Shown here in pieces: positions 17,554 to 26,423 of a stretch of DNA of 64,000 nt (position 1 is its first letter; the number at the start of each line of letters is the position of its first letter). The DNA is taken from NCBI GenBank assembly GCA_963974595.1, contig CAXBDA010000004.1:1-64000 (forward strand), read 5' to 3'. The DNA comes from PZPK01 sp963974595 (GTDB taxonomy: Bacteria > Pseudomonadota > Gammaproteobacteria > Pseudomonadales > Oleiphilaceae). The notes below the pieces were generated by a model. The model saw nothing but the letters and a program-made list of their open reading frames with translations. It searched no databases and was not told the origin of the DNA. A program made the position numbers and the translations under genes.

Positions 17554-20500
17554 TTAAAAGTCGTACTTTGTTGACTCTTCAATAGTGGAGCCTTGAACGT
17601 AATCGACCTTCAAGTGCTTCATTTTTTGCAAACACACCGCACTATCAACCCCCGTAGCTAACACCTTTTTCCCTAGGTAATGGGCTATCTCTACGATGGA
17701 ATCAGTGACCACCTCATCCTCATCCTCATCCTCTTCTTTACCCTCTTCATTACTTAAAGCACTAATAAATGCATCATCTATTTTGATCATATCAATAGGA
17801 AGTAACTTTAAATAAGAAAAAGGTGATCTCTCAGAACCAAAGTGATCCAGACAAAAACTATAAGCCATATTTTTAAGCTTATTCATTCTCATAACACTCA
17901 GCTCTATATCTTGTATCTGGAAACAGTCGTATAAATCAAAACAAATATCCGATGCGGTTAATTCACCGCTATGGCTTGCGGCAATTAGCTGCTCGATTAT
18001 TTCGTCAGAATTTAATGCATAAGCACTAAGTTGCACCCTTATCTTTTCAAAACCAGTAAATAGCTGAGCCTGGTTTTTTTGAAGTTCAATCAAGGTTTTA
18101 ATCCACCACTTGTCTAGCTGAAGCGAACACTCTTCATTTTCAGGTGAGTATGTTTCATTATCGCCCTGAACAGCACTGAATAAATTTAGATGTACAGACT
18201 CTTTCATGACCGTTTCATCTCGTTGTATTTCAGACACACGTTGACCCCATATCTGAAAGACTAAAGAATCAAATTCTTGTGCACTTGCTTCAGCATTGGC
18301 AGCTTTATCCAAGACTACAACTGGCGTAACAGCTTTCGGGACTAAAGCATCACTTAGATTTTCAGTTTCTTTATTTTGATCTTCAGCGGCTATTTCAGGA
18401 ATGTCGCTGAAAGCTTCACTCGCATGCTTGATCATAGAGTCTGGATTATTAAAACCTAAATGAGCGCGGCTCTCACCGATAACAACCATCAAATTAAGCA
18501 CCAAATTCTCGGGCTGCTGACATAAACCAATGAGCGCTTCCTGGGTTTTTAAACGGTAATTTGCACTTTCTTCGACAACATTAAAGATAACAAAATCAAC
18601 GTCACTCACACGAGCTAAAATCATATCTGTCGAAGACAGGTCTTCTAGTGTTTTAACAACTTGCTTGGCAAAGCTCCCCGTCAATACAAGATCGTCACTT
18701 TCAGAATATCTAAAGCGTATAAATAACAAACTACACTCCGATGTGCGTTTGCCTTGTTTCATGAGCAAACGAACCTGCCGACAAAATTCTGTTTTATTAA
18801 TCAAGCCCGTCTTCACATCATGACTGGATTCATAAGCAATTTTGTCATAAACATCTTTAACCATGTCATCCAGCCCTTGATTGACAATCGGTAATTCATA
18901 AGCTGAATCAACCGCGATGCGCCCATCTTTGAAGTAATTTGCTAATTTAAATAAGCCTAGTTCAATGACCTTTCTGCCTTGATGGTTCACAAATACAAAT
19001 TTACTAAAGCCCTTTGCGACCCAGACTAAGCGCATATAGCTTGTATCATTTTCAGTTTTCTGAAAAGTAAGCCATGAACCCAATGGGATCGTTTTTATGT
19101 TTAGTATCCAATTCTTTAATGCCTGAGATGTATGTATATTGCGCTGGATGTGATCATCTTCACTTTCAGGCACTGAATGCTGTTGAGCTTGTTCGCTTAA
19201 ATGCATGCCCTTAGGGGCATTGTGTATGAAAGCTTTTAAAGCATCACGCACCTTGAGTGATGCTTCGTTATTACCAGAAACCAGCTTTAAGCCTTCTTGG
19301 ATCTTAGGTAAAATGACTTTGATATCGATTGGTATTCTAGGGTCATCACCATAGGCAATTAAACGATCAATCACCGAAAGCGCTTCTTGCCATTGTTCAC
19401 TAATATCGCCAAACTTTATAAAGGTAAGGCTTAAATATTCTTTCCAACCCTCATTAATCAGCGTGACCACAGCAGAGGGTACGAACTTATGGGCAATTCT
19501 TTTATTGATCGCTGTCGCGACCGCTAAGCTGGCTTCTTCAACTTTATGCGTACCTTCGGCAGCCGCGGCAACACGTTCTACATTTTTAACATATAGATTA
19601 TTTTGACGTTCGAGAAGCTCATCTAATTCAGTCAGGACACTATCAAATATAGCGGTATCATGTTCAAAGCCTTCGGCAATTTTATGCACTAAGTCTGATA
19701 CTTTTTCTCGGTTCGCAGGATTCAGTTTTGAGCCTTTTGCACCTAATTGGGCAATGCGATTCATGACCGCCCGTACTGAGCTTTGTTGATCTTCAAAAAA
19801 ACGCTCATCCTTAAGCAACACTTTTAACACAGGTACTTCTAGTTTTAATAAGTATTGCTTCGCTTCTGAACTAATTCGTGGATTACTTCGCATACTCAGG
19901 AAGAAACGATCAACCACATCAATAGCGGCTTTTTTACCTTCATCGATCGCTTTTTCATCATCCGCATCAGGCAAATGATCTTGAACCCTTTCAATCAATC
20001 TTCTTGGCGCTTCATTCCAGTCTATATCGCTGCTACTTGCCTGAAGTACTGCAAGACCTTCTTCAAACTCAAAAGGCGAATAGGTTTCTTTTGCCTCGAC
20101 AGTACTGGCATCAATGTTTGATGAATCCTGGCCTCTTAAGCTGCGTAGTAAATTGCTAATATTACTTAGCGCTGACTGAGCAACTTGCTGATTTTCAGAA
20201 AATGTGGTGGCCGATGCAGAGTCTCCCGGCATTGAAGAAAATGGCGGTAAGGTAAATGCTTGAGATTGCTGATTTATCAATTCATTTACATTATCAGAAG
20301 CACTGGAAGATGATTCAGCTCCAGCAGTTATATTACCGTGGTTGCTTGGCGCTTTGGTTGTTGACGATAAACGACCTTGCTGGTCTATTGATGAGACAAC
20401 CTTTTTGGGTTCTATATCAGTATTTTTGCGTTTTAGCTTAGCCATCCTGGTTTGTTTAATGTTTAATTTAGGCAAAATATTGTGCCGAATTAAAATGGCA

Positions 20501-21429
20501 TTCAAGCCTTCATATAGCCCATTCAACAAGATCATGACCTTATGTTCAAATACTCTGAAGATTAGCTTTTCAGTCGCACTATCGACAATGAGAGCTTGAA
20601 CAACTGGCTGAAATGAACTAACTAAAAGTGCAGGGCCAAAGACACTTTGATGATGGCGTTTATCACCGACACCAAGAGCATCGAGGCGAAGCTTTAAAGG
20701 CATTAGTAAGGATTGGTAATCTGCTTCACAGCGCATCACTAAAACCCGTGACACTAACCAATCTTCAAACTCATGTTTATCGATCACCGAAAGCCGGCCA
20801 TTCATCGCTTTACGTTTTTCCAAGAGCGAAGTAAATGCCGCCACGGGGTCATCAACCGCTTGCATCACGCTTTTTTGCAAACGACTCTGGCCTTGCTTCA
20901 CCTTTTCGGCCAATGCCATATAAGCATTCGCTGCTTGGTCATTATTTGCTTTAACGGCCTCAGAACGTAGCTCTTCTTCAAGTGCGCCCCAAAAATCTTC
21001 GAGCAGAGGACCAAAAATTGTATGTATATATTGGATGCATTCACTTAAAATACTCTGTACAGACAAGCTATGATCAGCTGATAAGCCCGTATTTACTGAC
21101 AAATTAACGAGAGACTGAACAGCCTGATCATAGCGTTTAATGAAACGCAGGCCACACGCGCCTTGAATATGGTGTACTACCTCAGCATTGATGGAATAAG
21201 CCTGACCTTGATCACCCGTAAAACTGAGTTCTATGACTAAATTCCTCTCTTCAATATCTGGAAAAACCGCCTGCCTAATAGACGATTCCGACATAAACTT
21301 TATAAACATACCATCCAAACAAAAGTCTGCTATAACACAGTTCAGTGTGTCACCGTCTTCGGTCGTCATGACAGCATCATGATGTATTGGCCGTCTAAGA
21401 CTAGATCGTCTTTCAGAATATTTATTCAT
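17554..21429 (-). CDS. PilZ - DUF1631 - degenerate GGDEF - degenerate EAL protein
   Basis: About 1291 residues. An N-terminal PilZ domain (about 5-112) has an RxxxR (RSSLR), but its second motif reads DFCLDG, with Cys instead of Ser. A very long helical DUF1631 region follows (to about 720). Next come a GGDEF-like domain without the GGDEF loop (DVKTGLINKTEFCRQV is its start) and a C-terminal EAL-like domain (LDHFGSERSPFSYLKLLPID, MIKIDDAFI) lacking the EAL metal set. A run of Asp/Glu (GKEEDEDEDEV) encoded by a hexamer repeat interrupts the EAL-like domain. It is probably a c-di-GMP effector or scaffold rather than an enzyme. An in-frame TTG start at 21435 is possible; AAGGACG lies unusually far upstream of either. 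Confidence 0.8.
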   Translation of the reverse strand: MNKYSERRSSLRRPIHHDAVMTTEDGDTLNCVIADFCLDGMFIKFMSESSIRQAVFPDIEERNLVIELSFTGDQGQAYSINAEVVHHIQGACGLRFIKRYDQAVQSLVNLSVNTGLSADHSLSVQSILSECIQYIHTIFGPLLEDFWGALEEELRSEAVKANNDQAANAYMALAEKVKQGQSRLQKSVMQAVDDPVAAFTSLLEKRKAMNGRLSVIDKHEFEDWLVSRVLVMRCEADYQSLLMPLKLRLDALGVGDKRHHQSVFGPALLVSSFQPVVQALIVDSATEKLIFRVFEHKVMILLNGLYEGLNAILIRHNILPKLNIKQTRMAKLKRKNTDIEPKKVVSSIDQQGRLSSTTKAPSNHGNITAGAESSSSASDNVNELINQQSQAFTLPPFSSMPGDSASATTFSENQQVAQSALSNISNLLRSLRGQDSSNIDASTVEAKETYSPFEFEEGLAVLQASSSDIDWNEAPRRLIERVQDHLPDADDEKAIDEGKKAAIDVVDRFFLSMRSNPRISSEAKQYLLKLEVPVLKVLLKDERFFEDQQSSVRAVMNRIAQLGAKGSKLNPANREKVSDLVHKIAEGFEHDTAIFDSVLTELDELLERQNNLYVKNVERVAAAAEGTHKVEEASLAVATAINKRIAHKFVPSAVVTLINEGWKEYLSLTFIKFGDISEQWQEALSVIDRLIAYGDDPRIPIDIKVILPKIQEGLKLVSGNNEASLKVRDALKAFIHNAPKGMHLSEQAQQHSVPESEDDHIQRNIHTSQALKNWILNIKTIPLGSWLTFQKTENDTSYMRLVWVAKGFSKFVFVNHQGRKVIELGLFKLANYFKDGRIAVDSAYELPIVNQGLDDMVKDVYDKIAYESSHDVKTGLINKTEFCRQVRLLMKQGKRTSECSLLFIRFRYSESDDLVLTGSFAKQVVKTLEDLSSTDMILARVSDVDFVIFNVVEESANYRLKTQEALIGLCQQPENLVLNLMVVIGESRAHLGFNNPDSMIKHASEAFSDIPEIAAEDQNKETENLSDALVPKAVTPVVVLDKAANAEASAQEFDSLVFQIWGQRVSEIQRDETVMKESVHLNLFSAVQGDNETYSPENEECSLQLDKWWIKTLIELQKNQAQLFTGFEKIRVQLSAYALNSDEIIEQLIAASHSGELTASDICFDLYDCFQIQDIELSVMRMNKLKNMAYSFCLDHFGSERSPFSYLKLLPIDMIKIDDAFISALSNEEGKEEDEDEDEVVTDSIVEIAHYLGKKVLATGVDSAVCLQKMKHLKVDYVQGSTIEESTKYDF
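17711..17736. repeat. Short hexanucleotide repeat (CCTCAT)n inside the EAL-like domain
   Basis: Three CCTCAT units followed by CCTCTT encode the acidic DEDEDE run on the minus strand. Length changes by whole units would stay in frame. Confidence 0.7.
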
Positions 21430-21471
21430 ATACAATGAGCGAAAACTTTTCGTCCTTTAGAGGCATAAATA

Positions 21472-22830
21472 CTAAATATTTTTCATTAGTACTTTTGCAT
21501 TGCGAGAGGTGTTGTAATTTTTATCACCCGGGAGCGTATCAGGTAAAACCTGCCCAAAACCACGTTCTTTAAACCACTGTTCTGTTTTTGTAGTTAATAC
21601 AAATAACTTAGACAAATTTTGAGTCTTGGCTTTTTGTGTCACAGCTTCAAGAAGCCGGTCACCACGGCCCATTTTCCGGTAGTCCGGGTCGACCGCAAAA
21701 CAAGATAACTCAGCAGAACCATCTTTTGGAAAGGGATATAAACCCACACAAGCAATAATCGCATTATCTCTTACTTCAACTAAGAAGTAGTCTAATTCTG
21801 TCTCTAGAAGTTCTTTTGAACGCCTGACAAGATAGCCTTGCTCTTCAAGAGGACGAATCAAGTTTAGAATACCGTTGGTATCTTCTAATTTAGCTAGCCG
21901 AATTTGGTCGAACTCATCAACGCTGACCATCGTGCCATGACCATCACGCGTAAATAACTCTTCTAATAAAGCGCCATCATGTGCATAACTGAGTAAATGT
22001 ACTCGCCTAACACCTGATTGACAGGCATGGGCAGAAGCAAGTAGTTGGTTAATTTGAGACCGCTTTGCATCCTCTTGATCGTATTGTTTATCTTTGTCTT
22101 CAAAAGAGCAGTCCAAAGTCTCTACATATTGCAAGGCCTGCTTAACGGTTAATTGTTGAACAAGTACCCCGTCAATATCCTTTAGTCCACTATTACTACC
22201 AAAGAAAATCAGCTTTTCAGCACTTAATCGAATAGCCATTTCTGCTGCCAATGCTTCGTAACTCAGATTAAACACATCGCCTGCCATCGAATAACCCGTT
22301 GCAGGAATCAGTATGACAGACTGGTTTTGAAGGTGCTGCTGGATAGCAACGATATCTATTTTTCTCACCTGCCCCGTTAAACCCAAATCAACACCTTCGC
22401 TCACACCATAAGGTTTAGCCATCACAAAATTGCCACTCACAACATTTATTTTGGCCCCTTGCATGGGCGAATTAATCACCCCCATAGATAACTTTGCTTC
22501 AAGTTCAGAACGCAAGCGTCCATAGGCGGATAAAACAAAAGGCATCATCTCCTCACTCGTTATACGAAGTAGCTGATGATTTGCCAAGTGAAAGCGAGAG
22601 AGCACATTATTTTGTTTTAAGACATCTTCTATTTGAGGTCGAGCACCAAAAACGAGTACTAAACGAATTCCAAGACTATTTAACAGCGCAATATCATGGA
22701 TCGTATTTTCTAGATTTCCATGCGCCAACGCTTCGCCACTCAAGGCAAGTACCATGATCTGGTTTCGCTGGGCATTTATATAAGGTGATGCATGACGAAA
22801 CCAAGCAACCCATTCTTTTATATCAGTCAT
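21472..22830 (-). CDS. argA: Amino-acid N-acetyltransferase (N-acetylglutamate synthase)
   Basis: First step of arginine synthesis: glutamate plus acetyl-CoA gives N-acetylglutamate. The 452 residues contain an amino-acid-kinase-fold domain (about 20-290; LVLVFGARPQIEDVL) that binds arginine for feedback control, and a C-terminal GNAT domain (about 305-450; SCFAVDPDYRKMGRGDRLL, the acetyl-CoA loop). This is classical ArgA. argB is 2.7 kb away on the same strand, with two unrelated genes between. The gap to the DUF1631 gene downstream is 36 bp, so cotranscription is possible. The ribosome site is weak. Confidence 0.95.
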   Translation of the reverse strand: MTDIKEWVAWFRHASPYINAQRNQIMVLALSGEALAHGNLENTIHDIALLNSLGIRLVLVFGARPQIEDVLKQNNVLSRFHLANHQLLRITSEEMMPFVLSAYGRLRSELEAKLSMGVINSPMQGAKINVVSGNFVMAKPYGVSEGVDLGLTGQVRKIDIVAIQQHLQNQSVILIPATGYSMAGDVFNLSYEALAAEMAIRLSAEKLIFFGSNSGLKDIDGVLVQQLTVKQALQYVETLDCSFEDKDKQYDQEDAKRSQINQLLASAHACQSGVRRVHLLSYAHDGALLEELFTRDGHGTMVSVDEFDQIRLAKLEDTNGILNLIRPLEEQGYLVRRSKELLETELDYFLVEVRDNAIIACVGLYPFPKDGSAELSCFAVDPDYRKMGRGDRLLEAVTQKAKTQNLSKLFVLTTKTEQWFKERGFGQVLPDTLPGDKNYNTSRNAKVLMKNI

Positions 22831-22879
22831 TTAAGAGCCATTTTTGAATATACTAACGTTTTCACTGGCATGCCATCTA

Positions 22880-24163
22880 TTACTTCTCTTTGTTGAACCA
22901 GACCTCAAAGGTCTCTATCTTATTTAGCATGAGATGATAATGCACCTCACCTCCTGCTAAGTTTTGAATCAACACTAGGTTATATTCTGCTGTCTCCGTT
23001 AACAGCCCTTCGTAACGTTTACCATCTTGCATTACAACTCGAATCTTCTTATCAAGATACTCAGCAACACGTTCTAAACTCACGGTTCTGTAACCCGCTT
23101 TCTGTTTTGGCGTTTCTATTATTTTGGGTTCTGATGGTTTTTCAATCACAGGCGGGGGGAACAAGGTTGCGCTATCCAGATAGAGTTGAGGGTCTTCAAC
23201 CGTATTTCCATTTAATACTAAATCAGCATCCAAATAACTAAATATTTCTTTGTCAACCAAGCTATTTAAGTCTGTTATACGAAGGCCTTCTTCCGCTGTT
23301 GTTGCTTCAAAAGAAATAGCGCCACCTTGCAAAAGGTAGTCTGAATACATTTTTATCAACGCTTCATTGACGAGAAACCCCCGAGAAAACATTGCATCTT
23401 TCCATTGAATAGCAGAAGTCATGCTAAAAACAGTACGGTTCTGTTGCCCGCGTTGATTACACAGAATATTTAAGCGTCGAAAGAAGCCTGCATCTTGGTA
23501 TTCTAAGCTCAAAAAGTGCAATTTTAATTCGTCAAAGGCATTATTTTTGATCGCGCGCTGCAATGAGTGTGTCGGAAATTTAGCAGAAATGCTCATCTCA
23601 CCTAATTCTTGCCCGTCTAAATCAATGGTTAGGGTTTCAAGCTTCTGATCGAGTTGCTCCAAGTCAATCTTCAAAGACATGTTGTGTTGCTGAATTCCCA
23701 TTAACTCATATTCTTTAGCTGACAAGGCCGTATATTTCCCACAGCCATATAAATTAAAAGGCGTAAACCAAACGGGTGATAATTCAGTTGACAATAATTC
23801 TTTAAAGCTCTTTCCTGTTAGCTCTGTTTGAATATTCGATAAAGAAATTGTTTTAAGACCTGACAACTCACCTCTATTTAAAGCAGAGAGCCCGAAGAGC
23901 AAAGAAACATAGTCTGGATAGACGAAACTGACGTCATCGATAGCGAAGGTTTTTTTCATGGTGTAAGGCGTGATTTCTACATCTTCTAGTGAAACAACAC
24001 CATTAAGAGAGGATGAAAGCCATTGATAGGTCAACAAAAAGTCATCAGCATACTGGTCTTTGAGCTGAGAAATAGCCTGGTATGCTGTAAACGCAATAAA
24101 TGCCTTTGAGGCTAAGAGGATTAAAAGACCCAGCAATAAAATTTTTACTAACTTTTTTATCAT
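22880..24163 (-). CDS. Inner-membrane-anchored protein with an Sm-like C-terminal domain, function unknown
   Basis: 427 residues, not a family I can name. One N-terminal membrane segment (about 5-27, LVKILLLGLLILLASKAFIAF) is followed by a long beta-rich region (about 30-330) with the flavour of AsmA/DUF945-type periplasmic proteins, then a Pro-rich linker (FPPPVIEKPSEPKIIE). The last ~55 residues (about 372-424) follow the Sm1/Sm2 pattern: KIRVVMQDGKRYEGLLTE, EYNLVLIQ, then a final strand pair. Sm folds usually bind RNA in the cytosol, yet the anchor predicts a periplasmic location. It lies 49 bp upstream of argA. Domain assignments are by eye. Confidence 0.6.
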   Translation of the reverse strand: MIKKLVKILLLGLLILLASKAFIAFTAYQAISQLKDQYADDFLLTYQWLSSSLNGVVSLEDVEITPYTMKKTFAIDDVSFVYPDYVSLLFGLSALNRGELSGLKTISLSNIQTELTGKSFKELLSTELSPVWFTPFNLYGCGKYTALSAKEYELMGIQQHNMSLKIDLEQLDQKLETLTIDLDGQELGEMSISAKFPTHSLQRAIKNNAFDELKLHFLSLEYQDAGFFRRLNILCNQRGQQNRTVFSMTSAIQWKDAMFSRGFLVNEALIKMYSDYLLQGGAISFEATTAEEGLRITDLNSLVDKEIFSYLDADLVLNGNTVEDPQLYLDSATLFPPPVIEKPSEPKIIETPKQKAGYRTVSLERVAEYLDKKIRVVMQDGKRYEGLLTETAEYNLVLIQNLAGGEVHYHLMLNKIETFEVWFNKEK

Positions 24164-24347
24164 GTAGTTAACAACCTAGCTCCAGAGAAATGGCTATTTC
24201 TGCTTAGTATTTCGAGTACTATATTTTCATATTGTTCAATTACTATAGCAAATTATTAGATAACTACTTTAACTTAAATAATTTAGGTCTAAGATAATAA
24301 CTAAGTTGATTTTATTCTTAGCACATTTACCAGCGACACTCTAAACC

Positions 24348-25412
24348 ATGAAACATACTGATGATGTTTCAAAAGCAATTTCACTTTTGAAACAAACCCT
24401 CCCTGAAATGAATAAACGTAATATTGCATCCATCCCGAGCAATTATGCACTTTGGTATGAATATGTCACAGGGGAGAATAAAAAATTAGTATCTACGATT
24501 AATGAGTTAGATGCTAAAAAAACACGCTTTACATCTGAGTTGTTACAGTCTTTATATAACGAATTTATTTCAGATGCACATGAAGCGGCCGTCAATAGAC
24601 TAAGTATAAGTGTTAAAGAAATAATTCATGACTTTCTCGAAAAAGTAAGTAAAGAAGGCCAAGGATTAAGCGATTACGCACACACTTTGGCTTCATTTTC
24701 TTCTCAGGCAGAAAGCATAAGCCATTTAGACGACTTAAAAAACTTAGTTCATCACTTAATTTACGAGACCCAAAAACGTGAGGAAGCAACCCAAAGCATG
24801 CAAACTTCCTTGGAAAGCATGGCACTAGAAATGAAAAAGCTTCGCTCTGAAGTCGCTAAAATTAACTCTGAGGCAACAACAGACTCCTTGACGAAAGCAA
24901 ACAATAGGCGAACGTTTGATGCTGAAATTGAAGCCCTTATCAATGCGAGCAAAGTAGAGTCGCAGGCCTTATGCTTAGTCTTAGTCGACATAGATCATTT
25001 TAAAGCATTCAATGAGAAATTTGGCCATAGTGTCGGTGATAAAGTACTCAGATTTGTTGCTTCGCTGGTGAAAAATAACACCAAAGGCAGTGACTCGGTA
25101 GCCCGCTACAGTGGTAAGCAATTTGCACTACTATTACCAGAAACAAATTTTGAGGGTGCTTTAATTGTTGCTGAAAATATTCGAGAAAAACTCGCGAAAC
25201 AAACACTATCCGATAGCGCCAAAAAAATTGAGCTAGGCACTATTACAGCCTCTTTTGGTGTGGCAAGTTATGAGGCGAAAGAAAGCTCGGAGCAACTTAT
25301 CCATAAAGCCGATACCGCCTTGAGGGATGCAAAGCAAGCTGGAAGAAATAAGGTTATAGGAAATAATCAGAAAAGCATTTCAACAAATGAAATTCATAGA
25401 ACAGCTTTATAA
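24348..25412 (+). CDS. GGDEF-domain protein with degenerate active site
   Basis: 354 residues, no membrane segment. The N-terminal ~150 residues are helical and contain the IPSNYALWYEYVTG motif seen in a family of soluble pseudomonad-type diguanylate cyclases. A coiled coil follows, then a GGDEF fold (DSLTKANNRRTFDAE, VDIDHFKAFNEKFGH). The catalytic loop that should be GG(D/E)EF reads SGKQF (residues 255-259), so c-di-GMP synthesis is unlikely; a sensor or GTP-binding role is more plausible. The upstream 184 bp hold its own promoter region. It converges on argB. Two other c-di-GMP-type proteins with PilZ domains lie within 15 kb. Confidence 0.85.
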   Translation: MKHTDDVSKAISLLKQTLPEMNKRNIASIPSNYALWYEYVTGENKKLVSTINELDAKKTRFTSELLQSLYNEFISDAHEAAVNRLSISVKEIIHDFLEKVSKEGQGLSDYAHTLASFSSQAESISHLDDLKNLVHHLIYETQKREEATQSMQTSLESMALEMKKLRSEVAKINSEATTDSLTKANNRRTFDAEIEALINASKVESQALCLVLVDIDHFKAFNEKFGHSVGDKVLRFVASLVKNNTKGSDSVARYSGKQFALLLPETNFEGALIVAENIREKLAKQTLSDSAKKIELGTITASFGVASYEAKESSEQLIHKADTALRDAKQAGRNKVIGNNQKSISTNEIHRTAL

Positions 25413-25499
25413 AACATAACAGTGAAAGGCAGACTGTCTCACAAAACAAGCAGCCTGCTATTATAAATCTCTAATGCGCACATTAATCTCTAATACAGA

Positions 25500-26393
25500 T
25501 TAATTGGTTATCAAAGTGCCTACACCTTCATCAGTGAAAATCTCTAACAATGTCGAGTGACTGACTCGCCCATCAATAATATGCGCGCTTTTTACACCAT
25601 TATTTACGGCTTCTAAGGCACAAGTGATTTTTGGCAGCATTCCACCATAAATTGTGCCATCGGCAATCAACTTATTCACTTGATCAGTTGAGAGCCCCGT
25701 CAAGACCTTACCATTCTTATCTTGTAAACCTGCAATATTGGTCAACAAGATAAGCTTTTCTGCGTTTAACTCTTCTGCCACTTTACCCGCAACGATATCT
25801 GCATTGATATTGTATGAACGCCCATCTTTACCGACACCGATTGGGGCAATAACAGGAATAATGCCACCTTGTGTTAACATATGAATAACATCGGCATTTA
25901 TTTTTTCAACCTGACCGACATGACCGATATCAATAATTTCACTACCTTGAAGTTCAGGAGAAGGTTTATCAACAATAAGTTGTTTTGCTGTAATCAGGTT
26001 CGCATCTTTCCCGGTTAAACCAATGGCTCTACCGCCATTTCTATTGATAAGCGTAACAATTTCTTTGTTGACCAGACCACCTAGAACCATTTCAACAACA
26101 TCCATCGTCTGACTATCAGTGACACGCATGCCGTTCACAAAATGACTTTCGATCTTAAGACGTGCCAGCAGCTCACCGATCTGCGGGCCACCACCATGCA
26201 CAATAATGGGGTTTATACCCACCAACTTCATAAGCACAACATCTCTTGCAAAGCTGTTTTTAAGTGCTTCATTTTCCATAGCGTTACCGCCATATTTAAT
26301 AACTAAGGTGGCACCGGAAAAACGCTGAATATAGGGTAAAGCTTTATTTAAAACTGATGCGACTTGCTCAGCTGATTCTCTATTTAAACTCAT
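25500..26393 (-). CDS. argB: Acetylglutamate kinase
   Basis: Second step of arginine synthesis: phosphorylates N-acetylglutamate with ATP. 297 residues with the amino-acid-kinase fold: TLVIKYGGNAM (phosphate binding), HGGGPQIGELL (oxyanion/substrate loop) and the C-terminal LTNIAGLQDKNG and GGMLPKITCA blocks. The N-terminal helix before the kinase fold indicates the hexameric, arginine-inhibitable type found in Pseudomonas. It follows the algC-type gene by 30 bp on the same strand, an arrangement (dut-algC-argB) familiar from pseudomonads. Confidence 0.96.
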   Translation of the reverse strand: MSLNRESAEQVASVLNKALPYIQRFSGATLVIKYGGNAMENEALKNSFARDVVLMKLVGINPIIVHGGGPQIGELLARLKIESHFVNGMRVTDSQTMDVVEMVLGGLVNKEIVTLINRNGGRAIGLTGKDANLITAKQLIVDKPSPELQGSEIIDIGHVGQVEKINADVIHMLTQGGIIPVIAPIGVGKDGRSYNINADIVAGKVAEELNAEKLILLTNIAGLQDKNGKVLTGLSTDQVNKLIADGTIYGGMLPKITCALEAVNNGVKSAHIIDGRVSHSTLLEIFTDEGVGTLITN

Positions 26394-26423
26394 ATACTTT
26401 CGTGACTACCTTTTGAATAAACG

